A DNA stretch of 64,000 nucleotides from positions 2,170,001 to 2,234,000 of the forward strand of contig NZ_CP160452.1 in assembly GCF_041295575.1 (NCBI RefSeq). The letters are read 5' to 3'. This document shows positions 53,213 through 63,153 of this stretch, piece by piece. The notes beneath the pieces were generated by a model that saw only the letters and a list, made by a program, of their open reading frames with translations, made no database searches and was not told where the DNA came from. This DNA comes from Sporosarcina pasteurii (GTDB taxonomy: Bacteria; Bacillota; Bacilli; Bacillales_A; Planococcaceae). A program made the position numbers and the translations under genes. Numbering within the stretch: position 1 is the stretch's first letter; the number at the start of each line of letters is the position of its first letter.

Positions 53213-56200
53213 TTAGTCCGCCATTTCAATAAGAAGATCGCCTGTAGCAATCGATTCTCCAGCGGTTACATAGATTGCTTTTACTGTACCATCGTATGGT
53301 GCTTGAATTGTGGTTTCCATTTTCATCGCTTCTGTAATGAGTAAATGTTCGCCTCTTTTCACTTTTGCCCCTTCAGATACAGCAACTTGTAAAACAGTTC
53401 CAGGCATTGTAGCGCCGATATGTGCTTGATTTGAAGGGTCAGCTGTCGTCTTTCTGATGACATCTGATTCCACATTGACATCCTCGATAATAACTTCACG
53501 TGGTTGACCGTTCAATTCGAAATAAATAACCCTTGTAGCATCGGATTGCGGCTGACTGATCGAAACAAGCTTAATAATTAATGTCTTACCTTTTTCAATT
53601 TCGACCTCAATTTCTTCACCTAGACGCATACCATATAAAAACTCTGGTGTATCGATCACCGATACATCTCCAAACTCTTTATTCATTTGTAAATATTCTT
53701 CAAATACTTTCGGATAAAGAGCATAGGATAATACTTCCTGACTTGTGACAGGTCGATTTAGCTTTTTATTTAAATCTCCTTGAAGTTCATCAAAATCAAC
53801 ATCTTCAAGCAATTCGCCAGGGCGAACCGTAATGGCTTCTTTATCTTTCAAGACAACTGCTTGCAACTCTTTAGGGAATCCACCATGCGGTTGTCCGATA
53901 TAACCTGCGAAAAATTCGATAACTGAATCAGGGAAGTCAATAGACATTCCACGTTCAATCACTGATTTTTCATCAAGGTTGTTTTGAACCATAAATAAGG
54001 CCATATCCCCTACGATTTTGGATGAAGGGGTTACTTTTACAACGTCGCCGAACAGTAAATTCACTCGGGAATACATTTCTTTAACTTCTTCCCAACGTTC
54101 TCCTAACCCTACTGCCCTCGCCTGTTGTTGTAGGTTCGAATATTGTCCGCCTGGCATTTCATGAACATAGATCTCAGAATGCGGACTCATCATACCGCTT
54201 TCAAAATGCTGGTAATATTTACGAACATCTTCCCAGTAATGCGACAGACTTTCTAAGCCATTTACATCAGCACGAACCTGGCGCTCGTTCCCTTGCATTG
54301 CATAATATAACGAACTTGCAGAAGGTTGTGATGTAAGCCCTGCCATTGAACCAAGTGCGGTATCTACAATATCAACTCCCGCTTCAATTGCACGTGCATA
54401 CGTGTAAATTCCATTGCCGCTTGTATCATGTGTATGGAGATGAATTGGCAAGTCTGTTGTTTCTTTTAATTCTGAAATGAGGCGATATGCTGCTTCTGGC
54501 TTCAATAAGCCTGCCATATCTTTAATCGCTAAAATATTCGCGCCTGCCGACTCTAGATTTTTCGCCATTTCTTTATAATATTGAACTGTATACTTATCTC
54601 GCTTATCATCTAAAATATCACCTGCATAACAAATTGCAGCTTCCGCAACTTTACCAGCTTCACGCGTTGCATCAATCGCTACTTCCATACCTTTGATCCA
54701 GTTTAAGCTATCAAATATACGGAATACATCAATTCCTGCTTCTGCTGAATTCTTTACAAATTCGCGAATGACATTGTCCGGATAATTTGTATATCCAACT
54801 GCATTCGCCCCGCGAAACAACATTTGGAATAATACATTAGGAATTTGTTCACGTAATTTAATAAGACGATCCCACGGATTTTCTTTCAAGAAACGATAAG
54901 CTACATCAAATGTCGCTCCGCCCCACATCTCCATTGAGAACAGATTATTCATGATTCTAGCTGTCTCAGGAGCAATTTCCAGCATGTCTGCCGTACGCAT
55001 TCTCGTTGCCAATAGGGATTGGTGGGCATCTCTAAATGTCGTATCGGTTATTAAAACATCATTTTGTTCTTTTATCCAGTTCACTAATCCCTCTGGACCT
55101 TGTGCGTCTAATATTTGCTTCGTTCCACTTAACGGAACTGTCGATAAGTCGATTGCTGGTTTACGGGCATTATGGAAAACTGGCTTAGATTGCTTGTCAA
55201 TTCCCGGAAATCCATTGACTGTTACATTTCCAATATAATTTAAAATCTTCGTCCCTCTATCTTGACGAGTTGGGAATAAAAACAATTCCGGTGTAGTGTC
55301 AATAAAACTTGTATCATAGTCACCAATTAGGAAACTCTTATGTTTTACTACATTTCCTAGGAATGGGATATTCGTTTTAATGCCACGTATTCTAAATTCT
55401 TGTAAGTTACGGTCCATTTTTGCCGCCGCTTCTTTGAAAGTCATTCCCCAAGTGGAAACTTTTACAAGTAGCGAATCATAGTGAGGTGTAATAACAGCAC
55501 CTTGGAAACCATTTCCTGCATCTAACCGAACACCAAATCCGCCACCAGAACGATATACCATTAACTTTCCTGTATCTGGCATAAAATCATTCAATGGATC
55601 TTCAGTTGTCACTCGAGACTGAATCGCGTAACCAAACAACGGAACGTCTTCTTGTTTAGGGATCTGAACGATTTCGTCGTGTAGGTCTCTTCCATCCGCA
55701 ATATGTATTTGAGAATGTACGATATCAATACCTGTCACCATTTCTGTAATGGTATGCTCTACTTGAATGCGCGGATTTACCTCAATAAAGTAAAATGATC
55801 CATCTGCGACAAGAAATTCAACAGTCCCCGCATTTACATAACCGATCTTTTTCATTAATTGCACAGCCGCATTACAAATTTCATCACGAAGATCTTCTTC
55901 TAATGAAATAGAAGGTGCCGTTTCAACTACTTTTTGATGGCGACGTTGGATGGAGCAATCTCTTTCGTACAAATGAACAACATTTCCATGCAGGTCTCCT
56001 AGTATTTGAACTTCAATATGCTTCGGCTTGTCGATAAACTTTTCTACATACATTTCATCTGATCCAAATGCTGCTTTAGCCTCTGATTTCGCTCGTACGA
56101 ATGCTTGTTCAACTTCATCTGCAGAGTGAATAATTCTCATACCACGTCCGCCGCCTCCCAAGGAAGCCTTCACCATAATTGGGTAACCGCTCGATTCACC

Positions 56201-56650
56201 GAATCTTAAGACTTCTTCATATGAAGAAACTGGACCATCACTTCCTGGAATCACTGGTAATCCGGCTGCAATCGCTTGTTCACGTGCTTTTACTTTATCA
56301 CCAAATATTTCTAGGTGCTTCGATGTCGGGCCAATGAAAATAATACCTTCTTCTTCAAGTCTTCTCGCAAATTCAGCGTTTTCCGCTAAAAATCCATATC
56401 CTGGGTGAATCGCATTTGCACCGCTATCCTTCGCGATTTCAATAATTCCTTCAATGTCTAAATATGCATCAATGGGATTTTTTCCTTTACCGACAAGGTA
56501 AGATTCATCCGCTTTATAACGATGGAACGAGCCACTATCCTCTGTCGAATAAATACCGACTGTTGAGATTTCTAATTCTGTACATGCTCTAAATATACGA
56601 ATCGCAATTTCTCCACGATTCGCAACGAGTATTTTAGTGATTCTTTCCAT
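53213..56650 (-). CDS. pycA: Pyruvate carboxylase
   Basis: Biotin-dependent anaplerotic enzyme making oxaloacetate. The 1145-residue chain holds a biotin-carboxylase domain (1-450; MVKASLGGGGRGMRI, ERDCSIQRRHQKVVE), the carboxyltransferase (about 530-800; ITDTTFRDAHQSLLATRMRT, AICYAGDILDD, KDMAGLLKPEAA and HTHDTSGNG), the allosteric/tetramerisation segment and a C-terminal biotinyl domain with TEAMKME (about 1110). Length matches the family. It lies between ftsW and the cta genes as in B. subtilis. Confidence 0.98.
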   Translation of the reverse strand: MERITKILVANRGEIAIRIFRACTELEISTVGIYSTEDSGSFHRYKADESYLVGKGKNPIDAYLDIEGIIEIAKDSGANAIHPGYGFLAENAEFARRLEEEGIIFIGPTSKHLEIFGDKVKAREQAIAAGLPVIPGSDGPVSSYEEVLRFGESSGYPIMVKASLGGGGRGMRIIHSADEVEQAFVRAKSEAKAAFGSDEMYVEKFIDKPKHIEVQILGDLHGNVVHLYERDCSIQRRHQKVVETAPSISLEEDLRDEICNAAVQLMKKIGYVNAGTVEFLVADGSFYFIEVNPRIQVEHTITEMVTGIDIVHSQIHIADGRDLHDEIVQIPKQEDVPLFGYAIQSRVTTEDPLNDFMPDTGKLMVYRSGGGFGVRLDAGNGFQGAVITPHYDSLLVKVSTWGMTFKEAAAKMDRNLQEFRIRGIKTNIPFLGNVVKHKSFLIGDYDTSFIDTTPELFLFPTRQDRGTKILNYIGNVTVNGFPGIDKQSKPVFHNARKPAIDLSTVPLSGTKQILDAQGPEGLVNWIKEQNDVLITDTTFRDAHQSLLATRMRTADMLEIAPETARIMNNLFSMEMWGGATFDVAYRFLKENPWDRLIKLREQIPNVLFQMLFRGANAVGYTNYPDNVIREFVKNSAEAGIDVFRIFDSLNWIKGMEVAIDATREAGKVAEAAICYAGDILDDKRDKYTVQYYKEMAKNLESAGANILAIKDMAGLLKPEAAYRLISELKETTDLPIHLHTHDTSGNGIYTYARAIEAGVDIVDTALGSMAGLTSQPSASSLYYAMQGNERQVRADVNGLESLSHYWEDVRKYYQHFESGMMSPHSEIYVHEMPGGQYSNLQQQARAVGLGERWEEVKEMYSRVNLLFGDVVKVTPSSKIVGDMALFMVQNNLDEKSVIERGMSIDFPDSVIEFFAGYIGQPHGGFPKELQAVVLKDKEAITVRPGELLEDVDFDELQGDLNKKLNRPVTSQEVLSYALYPKVFEEYLQMNKEFGDVSVIDTPEFLYGMRLGEEIEVEIEKGKTLIIKLVSISQPQSDATRVIYFELNGQPREVIIEDVNVESDVIRKTTADPSNQAHIGATMPGTVLQVAVSEGAKVKRGEHLLITEAMKMETTIQAPYDGTVKAIYVTAGESIATGDLLIEMAD

Positions 56651-56670
56651 CTAATCCACTTCCCTTTCTA

Positions 56671-57840
56671 TCACTTTTTCTTATTCTCATATTTAACAAA
56701 CATCGAAACATTCATTAAAATTCCTACAGCGATTGACATTAAAATCACCGAAGTTCCTCCATAACTTATAAAAGGGAGGGGCACGCCGGTTAGCGGGATA
56801 ATACCTGTTAATCCGCCTAAGTTAACGAACGTCTGCACACCTATCATACTGCCTATTCCTGCCGCAAGCATACGCGCGTGAGGATCTTTTGCCTTCAGCG
56901 CGATAATTAATGCGCGTAAAACGATAAACCCTAATCCTCCAATTACAACCGCCACACCTAGAATGCCTAATTCTTCTGATATGATAGCCATGATCACGTC
57001 GGTATGAGGTTCGGGTAGATAACCCATTTTTTGGATAGAGTTTCCTAGACCATGTCCTTTTACGCCTCCAGATCCAATCGCGATATACCCATTTGCAATT
57101 TGAAATCCTGATCCTTGAATATAATCAAATGGATTTAAATAAGATAATATCCTACCTTTTCGACTGTCCGTCATGATGTTATCCCATTTAAAATAAAGAA
57201 GGAGTGACACCAATAGTAAGCCTACAGAAATAATACCACTTAACTTTAAAAAAGTATTCTTATTTATCCCACTTGCGGCAATGACTGAAAATGCCCCGAC
57301 AATTATAATCAGTGACGTACCCATATCCGTTTCTAACATAACCGAACCAATTACGATAACAAGAATTCCAATAGGTGGCATAATTGACTGGTTGATGCTG
57401 TCAATTGTACCTCTCTCATCTTTTTTTGCAAAAACACTAGCAAAATAAACGAGAATAATAATTTTCGCAAGCTCAGATGGTTGAAGATTGATACCAGCAA
57501 GATTGATCCAACTTTGTGCACCTAGCTGTTCTCTACCGTATCCAAATACATGCACAAGTCCCAGAAGTAGTAGCATGCCGATGACGGAAACAATCATTAG
57601 CTTTTTTCTCTTGTAATTTTTGTACGGAAAAAAAGCCGCAACGAAAAAGGCAGGAAATGCAATCGCTAAGTTGATGATTTGCTTTCGAAAGAAATGGTCA
57701 GGTTCAAAGTCATAATACCCTACCGCCCAGACGAGACTTGAACTATAAATCATGACAAGCCCGAATAAACATAAAATTAAGTAGGTGAAAAAGAGTGGAA
57801 AATCAAAATTTCTTACAAATTGTTTTACATAATTACGCAT
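56671..57840 (-). CDS. ftsW: FtsW, SEDS-family division peptidoglycan polymerase
   Basis: Vegetative SEDS glycosyltransferase working with PbpB at the septum (389 residues, about ten helices). Texts: GAQSWINLAGINLQPSELAKIIILVYFASVF (about 107-137), LPEPHTDVIMAIISEELGILGV and TGVPLPFISYGGTSVILM. It precedes pycA, the B. subtilis ftsW context, which separates it from the dcw-encoded SpoVE. Confidence 0.95.
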   Translation of the reverse strand: MRNYVKQFVRNFDFPLFFTYLILCLFGLVMIYSSSLVWAVGYYDFEPDHFFRKQIINLAIAFPAFFVAAFFPYKNYKRKKLMIVSVIGMLLLLGLVHVFGYGREQLGAQSWINLAGINLQPSELAKIIILVYFASVFAKKDERGTIDSINQSIMPPIGILVIVIGSVMLETDMGTSLIIIVGAFSVIAASGINKNTFLKLSGIISVGLLLVSLLLYFKWDNIMTDSRKGRILSYLNPFDYIQGSGFQIANGYIAIGSGGVKGHGLGNSIQKMGYLPEPHTDVIMAIISEELGILGVAVVIGGLGFIVLRALIIALKAKDPHARMLAAGIGSMIGVQTFVNLGGLTGIIPLTGVPLPFISYGGTSVILMSIAVGILMNVSMFVKYENKKK

Positions 57841-57994
57841 ATAATAACCCTCTTTTTCCTAATCGATTCTATTCCGGTTTGTTTTCCTCAATTAGTTAAC
57901 GTTTACATTTAACACTTCAACACATTTAGGAATTAAATTACAAACCAATTCCTAGAAATGCTAGTCATACAATTAACTACCAAAGATATTTAAA

Positions 57995-58027
57995 CAAAAA
58001 ACTCAAACTGTGTAGTTAAGTTTGAGT
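57995..58027 (-). terminator. Terminator after ylaN
   Basis: ACTCAAACT/AGTTTGAGT nine-base stem with a 9-base loop, followed on the minus strand by TTTTTTG. It is placed between ylaN and ftsW. Confidence 0.85.
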
Positions 58028-58034
58028 CTTCTGC

Positions 58035-58316
58035 TTATTCTTTTGTATATAAGTCGTGTAAGACTGTCATTTCTTTCTCAAGCGAAGAAAGTATTTCATT
58101 TCCTTGCTTTCGTTCTATTAGACCAAGTTTCACAGCAAAATCAATTTCCCGAGCCAGTCCAAACATTTGGGTGTCTAGCACCTCTTCATATAATGGACAT
58201 TGAGGCATCGTCAAATGATCCATCTGTACTTTAATTAGTTGCGCGATTTTATCGGCATCTATTTGCAGTTGCTTCATGGCCTTTTCCTGATATGTTTCTT
58301 GTAATTCAATATCCAT
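58035..58316 (-). CDS. ylaN: YlaN family protein (DUF1507)
   Basis: Small helical protein (93 residues) essential under some conditions in B. subtilis and connected with iron/Fur control. Texts: [54 protein letters not shown]. Monocistronic with a terminator; next to ftsW as in Bacillus. Confidence 0.94.
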   Translation of the reverse strand: MDIELQETYQEKAMKQLQIDADKIAQLIKVQMDHLTMPQCPLYEEVLDTQMFGLAREIDFAVKLGLIERKQGNEILSSLEKEMTVLHDLYTKE

Positions 58317-58497
58317 GAGGACGCCCCCATCAAGCTATTATTTCTTCTGTTGACTATTAATAAATTGTAGCTTTCACATCCGAAAATTGCAAGTGTTTCC
58401 TTTTTTAATTCACCGATTTGACACGCTTACCCTTTTCACATAATCAAGAAAAAGGTATACTGACAGTAGCTCGTTATTTATGTAGGGGGACACGAAA

Positions 58498-58998
58498 ATG
58501 AAAACAGTCATTCAAATTACAGGAAACGTTCGTCATTCTATCACATTAGATCCAGGCATTTGGATTTTTGACGATCGTCGCATTGACTTAGATTCTTTTT
58601 TCACTCAAGATTATGTTGAGAAAGATGAACTTGAGGAATATAAAAAAGCAATTGGCAAGCATTGGTCTCGCGAAATTATGGAAGGAGCTACTTTCCCTCC
58701 AACTTTAGAAACGGAAAGACAATTTGAAGAGTCTAAAGATATTACTGGCACGTATGGGATTTATTTACATCATTTTCTAAAAAATGCGGAACCTAGTAAA
58801 GATGCAACGACAATTACATTTATCACTGAGGCAAATGAGGACATCTCCTATCCAATACAGATGGCAGATGAAATCATATTAAAATATAGCATTGACGGGA
58901 AGCCGATTCGTGAAGACGGTCCAGTACACGTTCTTCTAAAAGATGGTTCAAATCAAGACCAACCAATAAAAAACGTTATCGGTGTAGATATCGCTTAG
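58498..58998 (+). CDS. Conserved protein in the YlaL position, weak SUOX-like C-terminus
   Basis: Cytoplasmic 166-residue protein, co-transcribed with ylaI 17 bases downstream. By position it corresponds to B. subtilis ylaL. The C-terminal part (MADEIILKYSIDGKPIREDGPVHVLLKDGS, then KNVIGVDI) recalls the molybdopterin-binding SUOX fold (GxPxxxxGPVR-type text), but the catalytic Cys and cofactor residues are not visible. No function assigned; the fold similarity is my reading only. Confidence 0.65.
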   Translation: MKTVIQITGNVRHSITLDPGIWIFDDRRIDLDSFFTQDYVEKDELEEYKKAIGKHWSREIMEGATFPPTLETERQFEESKDITGTYGIYLHHFLKNAEPSKDATTITFITEANEDISYPIQMADEIILKYSIDGKPIREDGPVHVLLKDGSNQDQPIKNVIGVDIA

Positions 58999-59015
58999 TT
59001 TAGGAGGTACAATAT

Positions 59016-59219
59016 ATGCGCGTTAAATGTGTTATTTGCGATGCAATCAGTCAACTGCCTGATCACGATGCACTCGCAAAAAAATTACGTAACCGTCCGA
59101 TTCATACATTTATGTGCGCCGATTGTAATACAAGAATCGAACAAAAAACTTTAGCACGTGTAGCAACCGGCAATTTTATTTTCCGACGAAGCTCACACCC
59201 AACAGAAAAAAACTTTTAA
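59016..59219 (+). CDS. ylaI: YlaI family zinc-ribbon protein (DUF2197)
   Basis: Sixty-seven-residue protein with two CxxC knuckles (C5/C8 and C34/C37: CVIC and CADC) forming a probable zinc ribbon, and the text LAKKLRNRPIHTFMC. Function unknown; conserved in the yla region of Bacillales. AGGAGG lies upstream. Confidence 0.9.
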   Translation: MRVKCVICDAISQLPDHDALAKKLRNRPIHTFMCADCNTRIEQKTLARVATGNFIFRRSSHPTEKNF

Positions 59220-59229
59220 CACTCACATT

Positions 59230-59263
59230 TAAAAGGCATTCGAGAAAAACTCGAATGCCTTCT
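59230..59263. terminator. Bidirectional terminator between ylaI and ylaH
   Basis: AAGGCATTCGAG, AAAAA loop, CTCGAATGCCTT; A-rich before, T-rich after. Convergent genes end on both sides. Confidence 0.85.
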
Positions 59264-59277
59264 TCATTGTAATACGC

Positions 59278-59643
59278 TTATGCAATAGAATCTGTTTCTT
59301 CACCTTTATACTCATTCATCCGACGTACACGATAAATAATTAAAATAAGGGCTGCAACAATTAACCCTTCGACAATTGGCAAGAAAAATGCTAGGAATGT
59401 CAATACAAGACATCCTAAAAATAGGAATGTATAGATAATTATACTTTGGTAAATTTTTAATTTCTTCGCGAAGCCTAGTTTATAAACTAATGCAGACATT
59501 AAGAAGACAATTGCAAAAAGTACATATCCAGCTAACGTATAATCCATATCACCGGTTACGGTAGATGAACCTAACATATCATAAATGAATCGTGAAATTC
59601 CCGACATCCGTCCAAATACAAACTCAGTTTCTTGAGGATTCAT
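59278..59643 (-). CDS. ylaH: YlaH-like membrane protein
   Basis: Integral membrane protein (121 residues) with three helices (about 38-56, 64-86, 88-106) and the texts RMSGISRFIYDMLGS and ALVYKLGFAKKLKIYQSIIIYTFLFLGCLVLTFLAFFLPIVEGL. Family of unknown function. It follows typA by 32 bases and is probably co-transcribed. Confidence 0.9.
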   Translation of the reverse strand: MNPQETEFVFGRMSGISRFIYDMLGSSTVTGDMDYTLAGYVLFAIVFLMSALVYKLGFAKKLKIYQSIIIYTFLFLGCLVLTFLAFFLPIVEGLIVAALILIIYRVRRMNEYKGEETDSIA

Positions 59644-59675
59644 TTAACACATTCCTTTCATCATCATGACAAAAA

Positions 59676-61517
59676 TCATTCTTTATTTTTTTGCGCTCTT
59701 TTCGCCGCACGATCACGTTCACTTTTCCCGAGAATTTTCTTACGCAAACGAATAGATAAAGGTGTTACTTCACAGTATTCGTCATCATTTAAGTATTGAA
59801 GAGATTCTTCAAGTGTCATGATTCTCGGCTTTTTAATATTGACAGTTTGGTCTTTTGTTGCAGAACGAATATTTGTCATTTGTTTTGCTCTTGTCAAATT
59901 GACCGTTAAATCATTATCTCGACTATTCTCTCCGACAATCATACCTTCATATACTTCAGTACCTGGCTCAACAAAAATTGTTCCACGCTCTTCCACATGT
60001 AAGATACCATAAGGAGTCGCCTTTCCGTTCTCCATTGATACTAGCACACCATGGGCACGTTCTCCGACATTTCCAGTCACCATTGGTTGATAACTTTCGA
60101 AAGTATGATTCAAAATACCATACCCTCTTGTCAGTGTCAGGAATTCAGTCGTATAGCCAATTAACCCACGAGCAGGAACGTTGAACAGTAAACGTACTGT
60201 GCCTGTCCCGTTATTAATCATATCAATCATTTCACCTTTTCGTTGACCAATTGACTCAATTACGGATCCCGTATGTTCCTCTGGCACTTCAATTTGTACT
60301 CTTTCTATCGGTTCACATTTCACACCATCGATTTCTCGTACAACGACTTGAGGTTTCGAAACTTGCAATTCATACCCTTCGCGTCGCATATTTTCAATTA
60401 ATATTGATAAGTGTAATTCTCCTCGGCCCGATACAATCCATGAGTCTGCTCCCGATGACTCTACACGTAACGAGACATCTGTTTGAAGCTGTTGGTTTAA
60501 ACGTTCCTCAATTTTGCTAGCAGTCACCCATTTTCCTTCACGACCCGCGAATGGACTGTTATTTACCAAAAACTGCATTTGTAAAGTAGGTTCATCAATA
60601 TGAAGCGTTGGCAGTGCTTCAGGATGTTCAACCGGACAAATCGTATCACTTACATCAATGCCTTCAATCCCTGAGACCGCTACTAAATCACCTGCATATG
60701 CTTCTTGAATTTCTACTCGTTTCAACCCGAGGAAGCCTGATAACTTCGTAATACGGAAATTATTAATCGTTCCATCACGCTTAATTACGGATACTTGTTG
60801 TCCAACTTTTATCGTTCCACGGAATACTCGTCCAATTCCAATACGTCCAACATAATCGCTATAATCTAAGAGCGATACTTGGAATTGCAACGGCTCATCA
60901 TGATTATCTATTGGTGCAGGAATATTTTCTAAAATGGCGTCATAAAGAACCTCTAAAGTGTCCTCTTGATCAGCAGGGTCTGGTGATAAACTTGCAGTAC
61001 CATTGAATCCTGAAGCATAAATGACAGGGAACTCAAGTTGCTCATCATTTGCATCAAGTTCAATAAACAGCTCTAATACCTCATCTACAACTTCTTCAGG
61101 TCTTGCAAATTCACGATCAATTTTATTCACAACGACGATTGGTTTTATGTTTTCTTCTAATGCTTTTTTTAATACAAATCGAGTTTGCGGCATACAACCT
61201 TCGTATGAATCTACAACTAAAATAACTCCGTCAACCATTTTTAATATCCGTTCAACTTCTCCACCGAAATCCGCGTGTCCTGGTGTATCCAGAATATTAA
61301 TCTTTGTGTCTTTGTATTTAATTGCTGTGTTTTTTGCTAAAATAGTTATTCCACGTTCACGTTCAATATCATCGGAATCCATTGCTCTCTCTTCCACTTG
61401 TTCATTTGTACGGAATATACCGGACTGCTTTAACAATTGGTCGACAAGTGTAGTTTTCCCGTGATCGACATGGGCAATAATTGCAATATTTCTTAAATCA
61501 GCACGTTCTGTTGTCAT
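59676..61517 (-). CDS. typA: Ribosome-associated GTPase TypA/BipA
   Basis: Translational GTPase of the EF-G/LepA group that acts on ribosome assembly under stress or cold. The 613-residue protein has G1 AHVDHGKTTLVDQ (about 15-27), G2 RGITI, G3 DTPGHADF, G4 NKID, EF-G-like domains II-V and the BipA-specific C-terminal domain (GILHVEERGTIFVEPGTEVYEGMIVGENSRDNDLTVN). Start supported by GGAGTG upstream. B. subtilis name ylaG. Confidence 0.98.
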   Translation of the reverse strand: MTTERADLRNIAIIAHVDHGKTTLVDQLLKQSGIFRTNEQVEERAMDSDDIERERGITILAKNTAIKYKDTKINILDTPGHADFGGEVERILKMVDGVILVVDSYEGCMPQTRFVLKKALEENIKPIVVVNKIDREFARPEEVVDEVLELFIELDANDEQLEFPVIYASGFNGTASLSPDPADQEDTLEVLYDAILENIPAPIDNHDEPLQFQVSLLDYSDYVGRIGIGRVFRGTIKVGQQVSVIKRDGTINNFRITKLSGFLGLKRVEIQEAYAGDLVAVSGIEGIDVSDTICPVEHPEALPTLHIDEPTLQMQFLVNNSPFAGREGKWVTASKIEERLNQQLQTDVSLRVESSGADSWIVSGRGELHLSILIENMRREGYELQVSKPQVVVREIDGVKCEPIERVQIEVPEEHTGSVIESIGQRKGEMIDMINNGTGTVRLLFNVPARGLIGYTTEFLTLTRGYGILNHTFESYQPMVTGNVGERAHGVLVSMENGKATPYGILHVEERGTIFVEPGTEVYEGMIVGENSRDNDLTVNLTRAKQMTNIRSATKDQTVNIKKPRIMTLEESLQYLNDDEYCEVTPLSIRLRKKILGKSERDRAAKRAQKNKE

Positions 61518-61559
61518 GATTTCACTCCATTAATCTTTTTAAGTATGCGTAACTGTGTT

Positions 61560-61565
61560 ATTATA
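61560..61565 (-). promoter_or_regulatory. Extended -10 promoter candidate of typA
   Basis: The minus strand reads TGTTATAAT, an extended -10 (TGnTATAAT), 43 bases before the typA ATG. The -35 region is poor. Confidence 0.45.
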
Positions 61566-61615
61566 ACATAAGAAACAATAATTTAGAATTTATCAGAATA
61601 GACGGAGGGTTTTGA

Positions 61616-61801
61616 TTGAAAGATATTAAATGGATTTTCGTTCTATATTCAATTGCAGCCGTGTTAGCCATGTGCTCTATTGGTGTTTCAGTAGCGCTTA
61701 GCAGTTTTTTCGGCATTATCCTTTCCATCGTTGCATTAATTCTCATTATGGGATATGGATTTAAAACGAAAAAGAAAATGCGTGAATTGGGTACCCTTTA
61801 A
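61616..61801 (+). CDS. ylaF: YlaF family membrane protein (DUF5325)
   Basis: Two-helix membrane protein (61 residues: helices about 5-27 and 30-50) with a basic tail (FKTKKKMREL). Start TTG, six to seven bases after GGAGGG. It diverges from typA as in B. subtilis. Function unknown. Confidence 0.85.
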   Translation: MKDIKWIFVLYSIAAVLAMCSIGVSVALSSFFGIILSIVALILIMGYGFKTKKKMRELGTL

Positions 61802-61850
61802 CATTTACAATGTAGTGTGGCAATTCGTTGAATAATGATACATATCCCCT

Positions 61851-61880
61851 ATGCCGAAAATCCGCAATGATTTTCGGCAT
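61851..61880. terminator. Terminator between ylaF and the inositol-monophosphatase gene
   Basis: ATGCCGAAAATC, 6-base loop, GATTTTCGGCAT, then TTTAATTT; it serves ylaF (plus strand) and partly the convergent gene. Confidence 0.85.
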
Positions 61881-61887
61881 TTTAATT

Positions 61888-62682
61888 TCATCTTTTCTGC
61901 ACGATATATTTTGTTAATAATTCATGATGCAAACCTTCACGTGCGACAATAAAAGGCTCTGGACCAAGTAAAGAAGGCGGTTCTCCTTCTAAATTTGTCG
62001 CAACTGCGCCAACCTCTTGTGCAATGACCTTGCCCCCTGCAATATCCCAAGGCGATAGCCGCATTGATACGTATGCACTTAATTTACCAGATGAAACGTA
62101 TGCAAGCTCAAGCGCCGCCGAACCATAAGAGCGCGTTCCACGACAATGCTGAATTAAGCCAAGTAGCTTCTCGTGATCAATATAACGATTGGGTGCCACC
62201 CACCTTGCATTAATTCCGATGATTGCTTCTTGAATAGAGTCTTCCTCCAATTTAGGCAGTCGCTCATCATTTACATAAGCGCCTTCTCCTTTTTTAGCAG
62301 AATATAATTCATCTCTAATCACATCGTAAATATAGCCAAGTATTCCAACGCCGTCTTGATAAATTCCCAATGAAATTGCAAAATTACGTTTTTGGTGTAC
62401 AAAATTCATCGTTCCATCGATTGGATCAACTATCCATATCGTTCCATTTAACGAATTAATTTCATCCCCAAACCCTTCTTCGCCCAATATCTTATGGCCT
62501 GGAAATGACGTTTGAATTTGTTTAATAAAAAACTGCTCAATCTCTTTGTCGATATTTGTCACTAAATCATTTGCATTTGATTTCGAGTCAATATGTATTT
62601 GATCAAAAAATGACAACCTTATCTTATGGCCAGCTTCTTTTATTAAAGATTTTGCATAACGATCAATTAATCCCCAGTCCAA
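61888..62682 (-). CDS. Inositol monophosphatase family protein
   Basis: Metal-dependent phosphatase of the SuhB/YktC group (264 residues). Metal sites: LGEEGFGDE (about 80-88), WIVDPIDGTMNFVH (about 98-111) and the C-terminal SPWDIAGGKVIAQEVGA. The substrate may be inositol-1-phosphate or other small phosphates; B. subtilis YktC is an inositol monophosphatase. Located in the ykt region. Confidence 0.92.
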   Translation of the reverse strand: MDWGLIDRYAKSLIKEAGHKIRLSFFDQIHIDSKSNANDLVTNIDKEIEQFFIKQIQTSFPGHKILGEEGFGDEINSLNGTIWIVDPIDGTMNFVHQKRNFAISLGIYQDGVGILGYIYDVIRDELYSAKKGEGAYVNDERLPKLEEDSIQEAIIGINARWVAPNRYIDHEKLLGLIQHCRGTRSYGSAALELAYVSSGKLSAYVSMRLSPWDIAGGKVIAQEVGAVATNLEGEPPSLLGPEPFIVAREGLHHELLTKYIVQKR

Positions 62683-62724
62683 TTCATTTCAGCCCTTCCC
62701 TATTGCTCCTTTTATAAGTATAGC

Positions 62725-62780
62725 AAAAAAGACATTCGTTTACACAGTTCTCAATTTGAGATTGTGCAACCGAATGCCTT
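62725..62780 (-). terminator. Terminator after the small ykzI-like gene
   Basis: The minus strand forms GCATTCG and CACA/TCTCAA arms pairing with TTGAGA/TGTG and CGAATGTC across a long imperfect stem, then TTTTTT. Confidence 0.8.
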
Positions 62781-62797
62781 TTCTTCTTTCGAAACCA

Positions 62798-62995
62798 TTA
62801 CGCGAAACCATTTAACGTTTCTAGCTCACGATGGATTTCAGCTAGCCTTTTTTTACTTTTCTGCTGTTCCATTTCATCATTTTGCTGAATTGCATCGAAC
62901 AAAGTCGCCAGCTCATAATCAAGTTCAAGTTGAAGTACTTTCACATATTCTTTCTCAACGTCCGCTTTTCGTATCACATGCACGACCTGTTTCAT
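62798..62995 (-). CDS. Small helical protein (possibly YkzI)
   Basis: Sixty-five-residue charged protein, two or three predicted helices, no membrane segment. By position (between yktB and the yktC-like phosphatase) it corresponds to B. subtilis ykzI. ATG with AAGGGG upstream; a GTG three codons earlier is less likely. Function unknown. Confidence 0.75.
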   Translation of the reverse strand: MKQVVHVIRKADVEKEYVKVLQLELDYELATLFDAIQQNDEMEQQKSKKRLAEIHRELETLNGFA

Positions 62996-63153
62996 ATAAA
63001 ACACCCCTTGTAATTTTAATGTGTTTCATTACTCTGTCTATTACCATTAGGATATGCAGTTCAAGGAACATATTCTAGTCTTAAGCCTTGTGAAATTTAT
63101 TATTCCCAAGTTTCTGTTATGATAAACGTAAATTATTTTAAGGAGTTTGAAAC

